NCBI GenBank assembly: GCA_933207985.1
Contig: OW240920.1
Coordinates: 150,129,416-150,193,415, forward strand
DNA from: Pelobates cultripes
Taxonomy: Eukaryota > Chordata > Amphibia > Anura > Pelobatidae
Length of the DNA: 64,000 nt
Direction of reading: 5' to 3'
Below are positions 22,362 through 30,959 of this stretch, piece after piece. The stretch's first letter is position 1, and each line of letters starts with the position of its first letter. The translations under genes were made by a program, and so were the position numbers. The notes below the pieces were generated by a model that was given only the letters and a program-made list of their open reading frames with translations, was not told where the DNA came from and did no database searches.

Positions 22362-24044
22362 TTAATCTGAGGCCAAGTCCGTTTGGCGCGACAGTCCATC
22401 AGCATTCTCGTTTTGCTTGCCTGGGCGATAATGAATAGTAAAGTCATAGGGCTGTAACGCCAGGCTCCAGCGCAGCAAACGGGCGTTATCCCCTGAGACC
22501 CGGTTGAGCCAAACAAGGGGATTGTGATCCGTAATGAGGGTGAAGGCCCGGCCATAGAGATAGGGTGTGAGCTTTTTGAGTGCCCATACCAAGGCCAAAC
22601 ACTCCTTCTCAATGGTGGCATAACTGACCTCCCTTGGCAACAACTTCCGACTCAGGTATGCCACCGGGTGCTCTCCCCAATCCTCTCCGATCTGGCTTAG
22701 TACTGCCCCCAGTCCAAACATTGAAGCGTCTGTGTGGACAATAAACCTTTTGTTAGGATCTGGGGTAACCAACACTGGAGCATTAACGAGAGCATTCTTT
22801 AGTGCTTGGAAAGCCACCTCGCATTCCGGGGACCACAGGACTTGTCGGGGTAACTTCTTTTTGGTCAGGTCGGTCAGGGGTTTGGCTAGGGCACTATAGT
22901 CGGGTACAAAGCGTCTGTAATAGCCGGCTGTGCCCAAGAAAGCCATGACTTGTGTCTTGGTTTGGGGAGTGGGCCAATTGGCAACGGCCTCGATCTTAGC
23001 CGGCTCCGGCCGTTGCTTACCACATCCTACTCGGTTTCCCAAATATTGTACCTCCGCCATACCCAAATGACATTTGTCTGGTTTCAGGGTCAGCCCGGCC
23101 CCCTTTATCCTATCTAATACTACCCCTACGTGTTCTAGGTGTGCTTCCCAGGTATCGCTATGGATGGCGATGTCATCCAGGTAGGCGCATGCGTAGTCCT
23201 GGAGACCTCCCAGTAATTGGTCCACCATCCATTGGAAGGTGGCCGGGGCGTTCTTCATCCCGAATGGCATAACCCGGAATTGGTATAGGCCGAACGGGGT
23301 GATGAAGGCTGACTTGGGTATGGCATCTTCTGCTAGGGGAATCTGCCAATATCCCTTACATAGGTCAATTGTGGTCAGATACTTCCCTGCAGAGATACGG
23401 TCAAGCAGTTCGTCCATCCGTGGCATTGGATAGGCGTCAGAAACTGTTTTGTCGTTGAGTCGCCGGTAATCCACACAGAAGCGGGTTGTCCCATCCTTCT
23501 TTGGTACTAGGACTACCGGCGAGGCCCAAGGACTTTCTGAGTGTTCTATTACCCCTAGCCGAAGCATCTCATCGATTTCCTTCCGCATCCCTTCTCGGAC
23601 TGCTTCCGGAATACGGTAAGGGGGCTGCCTCAGGGGTGCTTGCCCTGTAGTCTCCACCTTGTGGATGGCTAGGAGTGTGTACCCAGGCTCCTGAGAGAAT
23701 GTGGCCTGTTTGGTTTCTAGCAAGCGGACAGCTTGAGCCCTCTCTTGTGGTCCTAGTTGTTCGCCTAGCTGGACTTTCTCTATCTGGGTCCTCCCTTCGT
23801 TGCTGCCCAATAGGTCGGGAAGAGGTAGTGTCTCTGTGTCTTCCCCTGCTGGTGCACAGATAGCGGTCACTTCCTCTGCCCGTTCCTGATAGGCCTTAAG
23901 CATGTTGATGTGAAAGGTTCGCTTCACATCCTCATCCTCGCAGCTAGCTATGGTGTAGGTGGTGTCGCATATCTGCCCTATAACTTTGTAGGGGCCCTGC
24001 CAGGCGGCCTGGAGCTTGACTGTTCGGACCGGTCTTAGCACCAT
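22362..24044 (-). CDS. pol: Gmr1-like pol: integrase tail, RT and RNase H
   Basis: This is an open frame of 560 codons. Residues 1-55 are the end of integrase, with a WQGPYKV (GPY/F-type) module at about 15-21. RT follows with RFCVDYRRLN at about 188, TIDL (D227) and the catalytic YLDD at 288-291. RNase H has HTDAS (D439), an E near 480, ITDHNPL (D506) and NADGLSR (D549). The enzyme copies element RNA into DNA and degrades the RNA strand. All visible catalytic acids are present. The listed Met is internal to pol. The true reading comes from the upstream integrase, cut off by a stop near 24107. No chromodomain follows RNase H, consistent with the domain order. Confidence 0.9.
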   Translation of the reverse strand: MVLRPVRTVKLQAAWQGPYKVIGQICDTTYTIASCEDEDVKRTFHINMLKAYQERAEEVTAICAPAGEDTETLPLPDLLGSNEGRTQIEKVQLGEQLGPQERAQAVRLLETKQATFSQEPGYTLLAIHKVETTGQAPLRQPPYRIPEAVREGMRKEIDEMLRLGVIEHSESPWASPVVLVPKKDGTTRFCVDYRRLNDKTVSDAYPMPRMDELLDRISAGKYLTTIDLCKGYWQIPLAEDAIPKSAFITPFGLYQFRVMPFGMKNAPATFQWMVDQLLGGLQDYACAYLDDIAIHSDTWEAHLEHVGVVLDRIKGAGLTLKPDKCHLGMAEVQYLGNRVGCGKQRPEPAKIEAVANWPTPQTKTQVMAFLGTAGYYRRFVPDYSALAKPLTDLTKKKLPRQVLWSPECEVAFQALKNALVNAPVLVTPDPNKRFIVHTDASMFGLGAVLSQIGEDWGEHPVAYLSRKLLPREVSYATIEKECLALVWALKKLTPYLYGRAFTLITDHNPLVWLNRVSGDNARLLRWSLALQPYDFTIHYRPGKQNENADGLSRQTDLASD

Positions 24045-24960
24045 GACTTTTTGGCCGATCTGAAAGCTCCGGTGCCTAGCCCGTCGGTCATACCATACCC
24101 TCTGACGCTACTGGGCCGCCTGGAGGTTTCCCTGCACCGCCTGGGCTAGTTCCTCCATGCGGTCCCGCAGTTCCAGCACATAAGGTACAACCGGGGTCCC
24201 CTCAATCTCCATCTGCCCCTCCCAGTGGTCCTTGATAAGATCTAAAGGCCCCCTCAACCGCCTCCATATAGGAGTTCGAAGGGTGAGAATCCGGTTGATT
24301 CCTGCGGCACCTCTCGGTAGGCAAAGAAAAGGTGTGGCAGGAACCGCTCCCCATCCTTGTACGCCCCCGTGAACGACTTCAACATTTGCTTTAGCGTCCC
24401 GTTGAAGCGTTCACACAGGCCATTAGTCTGGGGGTGGTATGGGGAACTAGTCAGGGATTTAACTCCACAGACTTTCCATATCTGCTGGGTTACCTCGGCC
24501 GTGAACTGTGTACCTTGGTCGGACAGTACCTCCTTGGGAAAGCCCACTCGGGAGAATATCCGGACTAGTGCATCTGCCACCGTCTCAGCCTGTATGTTAG
24601 AAAGGGCCACCGTTTCAGGCTAACGGGTGGCGTAATCTACCACTGTGAGGATATAACGTTTGCCGGAGCGGCTAGGTTGGGCCAAGGGTCCTATGATGTC
24701 CACGGCTACCCTCGTGAACGGTTCTTCAATTAAGGGCATGGAGACCAGTTTAGCCTTTGGGTGGTCTCCCTTCTTACCTATGCGTTGACATATCTCGCAC
24801 GTCTGGCAATACGCCTGGACGTCATCGGATACCCCAGGCCAGAAAAAGTTCTGGGTTACCCGATATCCCGTCCTGCGTATTCCCAAGTGTCCTGCCAGAG
24901 GAACGTCGTGCCCAATTCTCAATAACTCCCGCCGGTATTTCCGTGGAACTACCAGCTGGC
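24045..24960 (-). pseudogene. pol: Gmr1-like integrase, broken
   Basis: The segment lies between protease and RT. An N-terminal zinc-binding pattern is visible: H in GHDVPLAGHLG and two Cys in CQTCEICQ. The catalytic core has D in AVDIIGP, D in LSDQGTQF and E in NGLCERFNG. Breaks are a frame change near 24955-24965 from the gag-protease frame, an in-frame TAG near 24612 at a position usually Tyr, a frameshift near 24250, and a TAG near 24107. Integrase inserts the DNA copy into the host genome. Some breaks could be sequencing errors, since they are single-base events. Confidence 0.88.
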
Positions 24961-26670
24961 GTTTTGCCTAGGCCCAGGTGCGTTAACCCGTGTCTCGGTG
25001 AGCCTGTACAAGCGGCCTTTTTCCCAGATAAACTGTTCCTTCTCTAACCCCCCCGTTCCTCGCCTGGCCTTCTCTCGATACTTTCTGAGGGAAGGGTCTC
25101 CGGTCACCTCCCGCCCAAAGTCTTCTGGGGTGTCCCAGGGAAGGGGTTCTATAGTCAGGGGTAGGTCGGGTTGGCTTACCTGGGTCTCAGTAGGAAGCGG
25201 ATGGCTCTCGGCAGCACGACTTTGTGCTCTGGTGGTTACTGCGTGGGCCTCCTGAGCGGTGGTTGAGGCGAACGCCGAAGTCAGGGGCCCAATGTCATTG
25301 CCCAACACGACTTCAGAGGGTAAGTCTTTCATTACGCCCACTTGAACATTGCCAGCTCCCGCACCCCAGTCCAGGTGTACTTGTGCGGTAGGAATGCGAT
25401 ACACTACACCCCCTGCCACTCTCACAGCAATTGATTTCCCCGGCTTCTCCGATGCGTTAATGAGATGTCGTTGTACTAGCGTGATGGTTGCACCACTGTC
25501 TCTTAATCCCCGTGCTGTCTTGCCGTTAACCATGACCAGTTGGCAATGGTGTTTCCGATTGTCTGTGACGGTGGATTGCACCATGAGGGCTTCGTAAAGG
25601 GTGCCCAATGGTTCTTCCTGACCCAGCTCCTTGGGATCCCAAGTCGAATCTACACAATGGGCTGCTGCTGGTGGTTGCTGGTACCCAGGTTGAGACCAAT
25701 TTGACCTGGTGTGGTTGTTCATGGGGCAATTCTGTCGGATGTGACCCAGCTGTCGGCACCGGAAGCAACGTAGCTCGCTGACATCCTGTCGTGGGTAGCG
25801 AGAGTTAGAAGTCACCGGTCGGTTAGGGGGTTGGTATTGGGCTGCTGGTGGGTGTGATGGCACTGAAGGTTTTGGAGGTTGTACCCGTGGTGCAACTTGG
25901 TTAATTTTGCGAGTATCCGCATACTCATCCGCCAACTTGGCGGCCTCTGGTAGAGACAGGGGCCTGCGGTCTCTCACCCAGTCTTTGACATCCGCCTGGA
26001 TATGGTTGTAAAACTGTTCCAGGAGTATCAGTTGCAAAATCTCCTCCGCGGTGGCGGCCTGGCTACTGTTAACCCAGTTCGAGGCCGACAGGGATAACTG
26101 GCATGCCCATTCCACGTAGGAATCTTTAGCGGTTTTGCGTGAGTCCCTGAACTTCTGTCGGTAGGACTCTGGGGTTACTGCATAACGGGCCAGGAGTGCT
26201 TCTTTAACCCTGGCATAGCTGTGGATCTCCTGTTCTGGTACAGCCAGGAAAGCATCAGAGGCTTTGCCTGACAGCTTTCCTGACAATATTGAAACCCATT
26301 CTTCCTTAGCTATCCGGTGCAGGTTACATTGCCGCTCAAAATCTGCTAAATAGTTATCAATCTCACAGTCTTTTTCGTCAAAAGCTTTAAAAGCGCTGAA
26401 CAGAATTTTCTTTGTATCCGCTGTGTTGTACTCACTGTTTGGGGAGTGTGCTGCTGCTTGCTGGGCCGCTGCCAGTTTTAATTGTAGCTCTGCGTCTCTT
26501 TTTTGTTTAGCCTCCTCCGCTAAAAGGCTCATTACTTTCAGAATAATGTCAGCCGTTGGGTTTGGACCGAACCATGCTAGCTTCTCCCTCATTTCTTTGT
26601 TGGCTGGTGATTCCTCCTCCTGAATCACTGGTGTCTCCATCTCTTGTACAGCTGGCATTGCTGCAACCAA
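24949..26670 (-). CDS. gag: Gmr1-like gag-protease with SCAN-like capsid segment
   Basis: This is an open frame of 573 codons. Residues 1-75 hold an acidic start and a Lys/Glu/Ala-rich helix. Capsid-like sequence follows. Residues of about 168-253 carry the pattern of the SCAN domain of vertebrate zinc-finger proteins (YRQKFRD, EEILQLILLEQF, VKDWVRDRRPLS, AAKLADEY). A CX2CX4HX4C zinc knuckle lies at C302, C305, H310 and C315. A retropepsin-type DSGA at 391-394 marks protease. The C-terminus enters the start of integrase (EQFIWEKGRLYRL), where the frame is lost. Gag forms the particle and binds element RNA. The first Met (26670) is about 200 bp after the 5' LTR, a normal leader length. Confidence 0.9.
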   Translation of the reverse strand: MVAAMPAVQEMETPVIQEEESPANKEMREKLAWFGPNPTADIILKVMSLLAEEAKQKRDAELQLKLAAAQQAAAHSPNSEYNTADTKKILFSAFKAFDEKDCEIDNYLADFERQCNLHRIAKEEWVSILSGKLSGKASDAFLAVPEQEIHSYARVKEALLARYAVTPESYRQKFRDSRKTAKDSYVEWACQLSLSASNWVNSSQAATAEEILQLILLEQFYNHIQADVKDWVRDRRPLSLPEAAKLADEYADTRKINQVAPRVQPPKPSVPSHPPAAQYQPPNRPVTSNSRYPRQDVSELRCFRCRQLGHIRQNCPMNNHTRSNWSQPGYQQPPAAAHCVDSTWDPKELGQEEPLGTLYEALMVQSTVTDNRKHHCQLVMVNGKTARGLRDSGATITLVQRHLINASEKPGKSIAVRVAGGVVYRIPTAQVHLDWGAGAGNVQVGVMKDLPSEVVLGNDIGPLTSAFASTTAQEAHAVTTRAQSRAAESHPLPTETQVSQPDLPLTIEPLPWDTPEDFGREVTGDPSLRKYREKARRGTGGLEKEQFIWEKGRLYRLTETRVNAPGPRQNASW

Positions 26671-26856
26671 GTTCTCTCAGTCTAGCTCCATTAACTATGC
26701 TATAATGACCTGCTTGGTTTTGTTGCTAGCAATCCTTCCACGAGCTTCCAGTAGCTCTTTCCGTGTATTTCTTTTAAGCAGGGTGTACCAGCCTTCCATT
26801 CACTGTTCCCAGTGTCTGCTTGGAATCCTGGTGTAAAGGAAAAGTAGAAGGAAAAA

Positions 26857-26874
26857 TCCCGCCGCTGCCAACCA
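26857..26874 (-). other. Primer-binding-like site of the Gmr1-like element
   Basis: On the minus strand TGGTTGGCAGCGGCGGGA begins two bases after the 5' LTR. It resembles the site at 7260-7277 (TGGTGGCAGCAGTGGGAT), so both families may use a related tRNA. The tRNA is not assigned. Confidence 0.6.
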
Positions 26875-26876
26875 GT

Positions 26877-27174
26877 TGTAACGGGACTGCAATATTAAGT
26901 CCCCAGATCTCCGCTGGTATAGAAGGTAATATCCCAAATCCCCCAGTAACCAGATGAAACACCGTTCAGGGAGTCAACTGAACTTTATTCTCGGCTCCAG
27001 GAATTAACTGCCAACTGTCAACTTTTTAAAAATGTTCTGCAATGCATTACACACACATACCCTTGGTTCTTAAAGTGGTACATGCATATTGAACCGAACG
27101 GATACAAGCATTTAAACAGCAGGGAGAAGGTTTAACTCAGGGCCCACAGGCAAATACATGAAAAATCCTTCACA
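26877..27174 (-). repeat. Gmr1-like 5' LTR
   Basis: This 298-bp copy matches 21981-22278 with about six base differences counted by eye. It lies upstream of gag on the minus strand and is therefore the 5' LTR and promoter copy. Confidence 0.95.
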
Positions 27175-27660
27175 CCGACCATCATCGTTGCCTCGGCGCC
27201 GCCACCCCGACCATCATCGTTGCCTCGGCGCCGCCACCCCGACCATCATCGTTGCCTCGGCGCCGCCACCCCGACCATCATCGTTGCCTCGGCGCCGCCA
27301 CCCCGACCATCATCGTTGCCTCGGCGCCGCCACCCCGACCATCATCACCCCGACCATCATCGTTGCCTCGGCGCCACCACCCCGACCTTCATCGCTGCCT
27401 CGGTGCCACCACCCTGACCTTCAACTCGGCCATCATCCCTTCATCCCTACCTGTGCCATTACCTCAACCTTCATTCTTGACTCAACGCCATCACCATGAC
27501 CTTCATCCCTGCCTCAGCACCGTCACCACCACGACATTCAGCACTGCCTCAGCATCATCACCACAGCAACCTTAATCCCTGCCTCAGCATCATTACCACC
27601 TTGACTTTCATCCCCGTCTTAGCATCATCACCCCAACCTTCACCACAACCGTCATCGCTG
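27175..27660. repeat. Minisatellite, period 32 bp, right part
   Basis: The same unit as 20405-21980 resumes after the target duplication. It is uniform to about 27380 (GACCATCATCGTTGCCTCGG) and increasingly diverged towards exon F. It ends about 40 bp before the splice acceptor. Confidence 0.92.
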
Positions 27661-27700
27661 TACAGTAATTTATTGTCACACATTTCTGTTTCTGCTGCAG

Positions 27701-27828
27701 GTCTGGAGGATTTGATGTTGGCTGAGATAAGTTCCCCCAGCAAAACGCAGACGGGTGACAGTAGCAGTATCTCCTCTTTCAGTTACAGAGAGATGATGAA
27801 GGAAACAGCGCCCCCGAGCAGCAACAAG
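27701..27828 (+). CDS. GRIPAP1: GRIPAP1 coding exon F
   Basis: The exon has 128 nt. It completes the split Gly codon from exon E and leaves in phase 0. The acceptor is TTTCTGCTGCAG and the donor GTGAGC. The translation begins [20 protein letters not shown] and contains a Ser-rich [11 protein letters not shown] stretch, both strongly conserved in GRIPAP1. This is the linker between the long coiled coil and the C-terminal coiled region. The end (PPSSNK) is variable. Confidence 0.96.
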
Positions 27829-27924
27829 GTGAGCATTGCATTGCCACATCGGTAGGTAGAGGGGATCTCTCTCTTCTTGGGCAAGTTAAGCCAGATAATG
27901 ACGCATATTCCTACCCTGGGGCAT

Positions 27925-28029
27925 GGTAAATGTGGGTTCAGGGTGTATCGTCATAATGAATGGCAGGATAAATGGGGGTACAGGGTATATGATCATACTG
28001 TATGGCAGGATAAATGGGGGTACAGTGTA
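27925..28029. repeat. Minisatellite, period about 42 bp, left part
   Basis: About two and a half units of GATCATACTGTATGGCAGG and ATAAATGGGGGTACAG. The array starts about 100 bp after the exon F donor and is cut by a Tc1-like element. Confidence 0.9.
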
Positions 28030-28339
28030 CCCCCTGTTCCAAATTATTATGCAAATTATATTTTTCTCATTTACCTAAATAATTGATGTAAATAACAGTC
28101 AGCATAATTCTCATGTTATCAACTATTAAGAGTACAATTCAAATTTTATTGAACAAACCTCCTAATGATAACAGTATTTTTTTTAAACATAAACGTACAA
28201 TGCACTTTTCCAAATTATTACGCACAGTAAGTTTAGGTTGTAAAGAACTGAAAATTGTCATTTGTTGTGTTTGCAGCATATTTACTGAAATCAAAAGCTA
28301 TTTTAATCATAACAACATTTTATCAGGACACGTTACATT

Positions 28340-30031
28340 TTAACATAGGACCCCTTATTTGATAGCAGCTTCACAAGTCTTGCATTCATCTCAATAAGAT
28401 TGAGGTCTGGGGAGGATGGAGGCCACACCATGACTTTCTCTCCTTTTATCCCCATAGCAGCCATTGATGCAGAGGTATTCTTTGCAGCATGAGATGGTGC
28501 ATTGTCATGCATGAAGATTATTTTATTACGGAAAGCATAGTTCTTCCTTCTGTACCATGGAAGAAAGTGGTCAGTCAGAAATTCCACATACTTTGCAGAG
28601 GTCATCTTTACAACTTCGGGGACCCTAAAGGGGCCGACCAGCCCTCTTCCCATGTTTCCAGCCCAAAACATGACTCCACCACCGTCTTGCTGACGTTGCA
28701 GGCTTGGTGAAACAGGGTGGCCATCCACCAACTATCCACTACTCCATCCATCTGGACCATCCAGGGTTGCACGGCACTCATCAGTGAACAGGACTGTTTG
28801 AAAATGTCTTCATGTATTTTTCTGCCCAATGCAGTCGTTTCTGCTTGTGAGCATTGGTCAGTGGTGGCCGAATAGAAGGTTTGTGCACAGTTGCAAGACT
28901 CTGGAGGACTCTACACCTTGATGTCCGTGGGACATCAAGGTGTAGAGGCACCAGCAACTTCAAATATCTGTTTGCTGCTATGTAATGGTATTTTAGCAGC
29001 TGCTCTCTTGATCCAATGAATGGATCAGGCAGAAATCTTTCTTGTAACGGACCGATTTGCACACAAGAGGTTTAAAACAGTTTAGGCGGATGCGCAGACA
29101 GCTACTGCAATCACCAATCTCCCGAACTGCAAACACATGAATTCACCAATCTCCCGAATTGGAACCAGGGGAATGCTCCAAACTCCCGAACAGGAAACAC
29201 ACGAATGCTGTAAACAGCCGAACAGGAAAAACCATACGAACAGCTTACACTCCTGGCAGTCGCACTGTAACAGCATACAATCCAATTCCCCCCAAGAACG
29301 AGACAACACTTCGTTTGAGGGTCAAGCAGAACTGATTTACTGGGGCTAGCTGCCCGGCTTTTATGCAGGTCTCCCACCTGGTGGACACTCCCCTAGGGGA
29401 CCAGATGGAATACTGGGAAACATATTGGACATTGACCAATCACAAGTTTACAATCCCACAATCCCTCCTCTCTGTCCTGGAGATAATTGGGAAGTAATCC
29501 AATTATCTCCAAGGACAGAGGCAAAACTCCATTAACCACATGGCAGACAAAGGACAATAAAAGACATACAATTACATACTGTTACATTTATCACGTAGAT
29601 CATACACATTCTACCTATCCCCAGATAGCTTAGATCTGAGTGCACATTATTAGTGGATGGTGCTCATATCACATACATACAGTTCAATCGCCATGGAGCC
29701 AAAGTCTTTCCCATAGTCTTTCGGTATATGAATGGACTCCATGGTTTAGCTATCTGGGGTAACACTGCTCACATAGGGAAAATAAAAGGTTTTTAATGCA
29801 GGGCCATAATCCAGCGGCAAGAGGTGGGCAACCAGGCTCCTCCAGTGGCCACATTCCTCAATGTGCCTTTATCTGCACGAACCTGTCTGTACTCTGAATC
29901 AGCCACAAATCTCTTAATAGTGCCATGATCACCTTAAGTTTTTGTGAAATATCTAATGTTTTCATACCTCATCCAAGGCATTGAACTATTTCACTCTTTT
30001 CCGCAGCAGAGAGATCCTTTTTCTTCCCCAT
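28340..30031 (-). pseudogene. Tc1-like transposase, broken
   Basis: The start codon at 30031 opens MGKKKDLSAAEKSEI, the helix-turn-helix DNA-binding end. A stop follows after about 20 codons and an 811-bp LTR splits the gene at 29043-29853. The catalytic part carries LFTDE (first Asp, with a shifted frame nearby), VMFWAG, HDNAPSH (second Asp) and WPPSSPDLNLIE (Glu), the DD34E arrangement of Tc1 elements. It would cut and paste at TA. This copy cannot make active protein. Confidence 0.85.
29043..29853 (-). mobile_element. Solo LTR, minus orientation, nested in the Tc1-like element
   Basis: The + strand runs from TGTAACGGACCG to AGTGGCCACA. The minus strand matches the end of the LTR at 58607-59811 (CTGTCGGTGCAGCTG region reversed) and includes the AATTATCTCC palindrome at 29470-29520. 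Flanks TTTCT (29038-29042) and TTCCT (29854-29858) are a duplication with one mismatch. Confidence 0.82.
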
Positions 30032-30255
30032 ATTGCATGAAAATGGTGCTCTGCTTAATAATGTGGAACACCCTCCTATAGTAGCTTTTCCTTAACTTGG
30101 GCTCACCTGGCAATCTAATTATCACAGGTGTCCCAGATTGTTTTTAGTGATCAAAAGAGCCCTGAGACACAATGCCATCCATGAACTGAAAAACAAAATA
30201 TTTAATCTTTGTGACACTTAAATAGAATTTGCATTATAATTTGGAACAGGGTGTC

Positions 30256-30715
30256 TATGATCATACTGTATGGCAGGATAAATGGGGGTACAGGGTATAT
30301 GATCATACTATATGTGGGTACAGGGTATATGGGGGTACAGGATATATGGTCATACTGTATGGTAGGATGAATGGGGGTACAGTGTATATGGTCATACTAT
30401 ATGGCAGGATAAATGGGGGTACAGGGTATATGGTCATTCTATATGGGGGTACAGGGTATATGGTCATACTGTATGGCAGGATAAATGGGGGTACAGTGTA
30501 TATGATCACACTGTATGGCAGGATATATGGGGGTACAGGGTATATGATCATACTGTATGGCAGGATAAATGGGGGGTACAGTGTATATGATAATACTGTA
30601 TGGCAGGATAAATGGGGGTACAGTGTATATGATCCTACTGTATGGCAGGATAAATGGGGGTTCAGTGTATATGATCATACTATATGGTCATACTATATGG
30701 TACAGGGTATATTTT
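30256..30715. repeat. Minisatellite, period about 42 bp, right part
   Basis: Continuation of the array at 27925 after the Tc1-like insertion, about eleven units, some shortened. Long ORFs rich in Tyr, Met and Gly here are repeat artefacts. Confidence 0.92.
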
Positions 30716-30825
30716 CCTAGGCTGGGTAAGGAGGTTGATGGTATATTTTTCCCTGATGATACATGGGTAGATAGCATACCTTCCTCTCCCATGGGCATTG
30801 TTTGATAAGTCTGTTGGTTTTGCAG

Positions 30826-30948
30826 TCTAACACTGGGAGCCCTCAGTCCCAGCAGCAGAGACCGGCTGAGCTGTCCGATGAGGAGGTCACAGATCTCTTT
30901 CAGAGATTGGCTGAAATACAGCAAGAAAAATGGCTTCTCGAAGAAAAG
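30826..30948 (+). CDS. GRIPAP1: GRIPAP1 coding exon G
   Basis: The exon has 123 nt and 41 codons, phase 0. The acceptor is GGTTTTGCAG and the donor GTACAC. After a variable Ser/Gln-rich start, the translation PAELSDEEVTDLFQRLAEIQ and the following QEKWLLEEK are nearly the same as in mammals. The segment starts the C-terminal coiled coil. Confidence 0.96.
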
Positions 30949-30959
30949 GTACACAGTAT

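Larger units (their letters stand above)
21981..27174 (-). mobile_element. Gmr1-like Ty3/gypsy retrotransposon, nearly complete
   Basis: The element is 5194 bp on the minus strand. It has two 298-bp LTRs, a primer-binding-like site, gag-protease, integrase, reverse transcriptase-RNase H and a polypurine tract. It is flanked by the perfect duplication CCGAC (21976-21980 and 27175-27179). Integrase lies upstream of reverse transcriptase, the reverse of ordinary Ty3/gypsy elements and the mark of the Gmr1 group. It sits in the middle of a 32-bp minisatellite within a GRIPAP1 intron. The LTRs differ at about six positions, so the insertion is fairly young. At least two frameshifts and two stops break pol, so this copy is not autonomous as read. 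Confidence 0.93.
28030..30255 (-). mobile_element. Tc1/mariner-like transposon, carrying a nested LTR
   Basis: Termini CCCCCTGTTCCAAATTATTA and TAATTTGGAACAGGGTG are inverted repeats, flanked by TA (28028-28029 and 30256-30257) inside the 42-bp array. Without the nested LTR and its target copy the element is about 1.4 kb, a usual length for Tc1-like elements. The transposase is on the minus strand and broken. Confidence 0.88.

Noticed and set aside
24949..26670. A host SCAN-domain gene
   Set aside because: The SCAN-like segment is followed by a zinc knuckle, protease and integrase between matching LTRs with a target duplication, so it is retrotransposon gag.
28333..30031. A domesticated transposase gene
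   Set aside because: The ORF has an early stop, frame changes and an LTR insertion, and lies between Tc1 termini.
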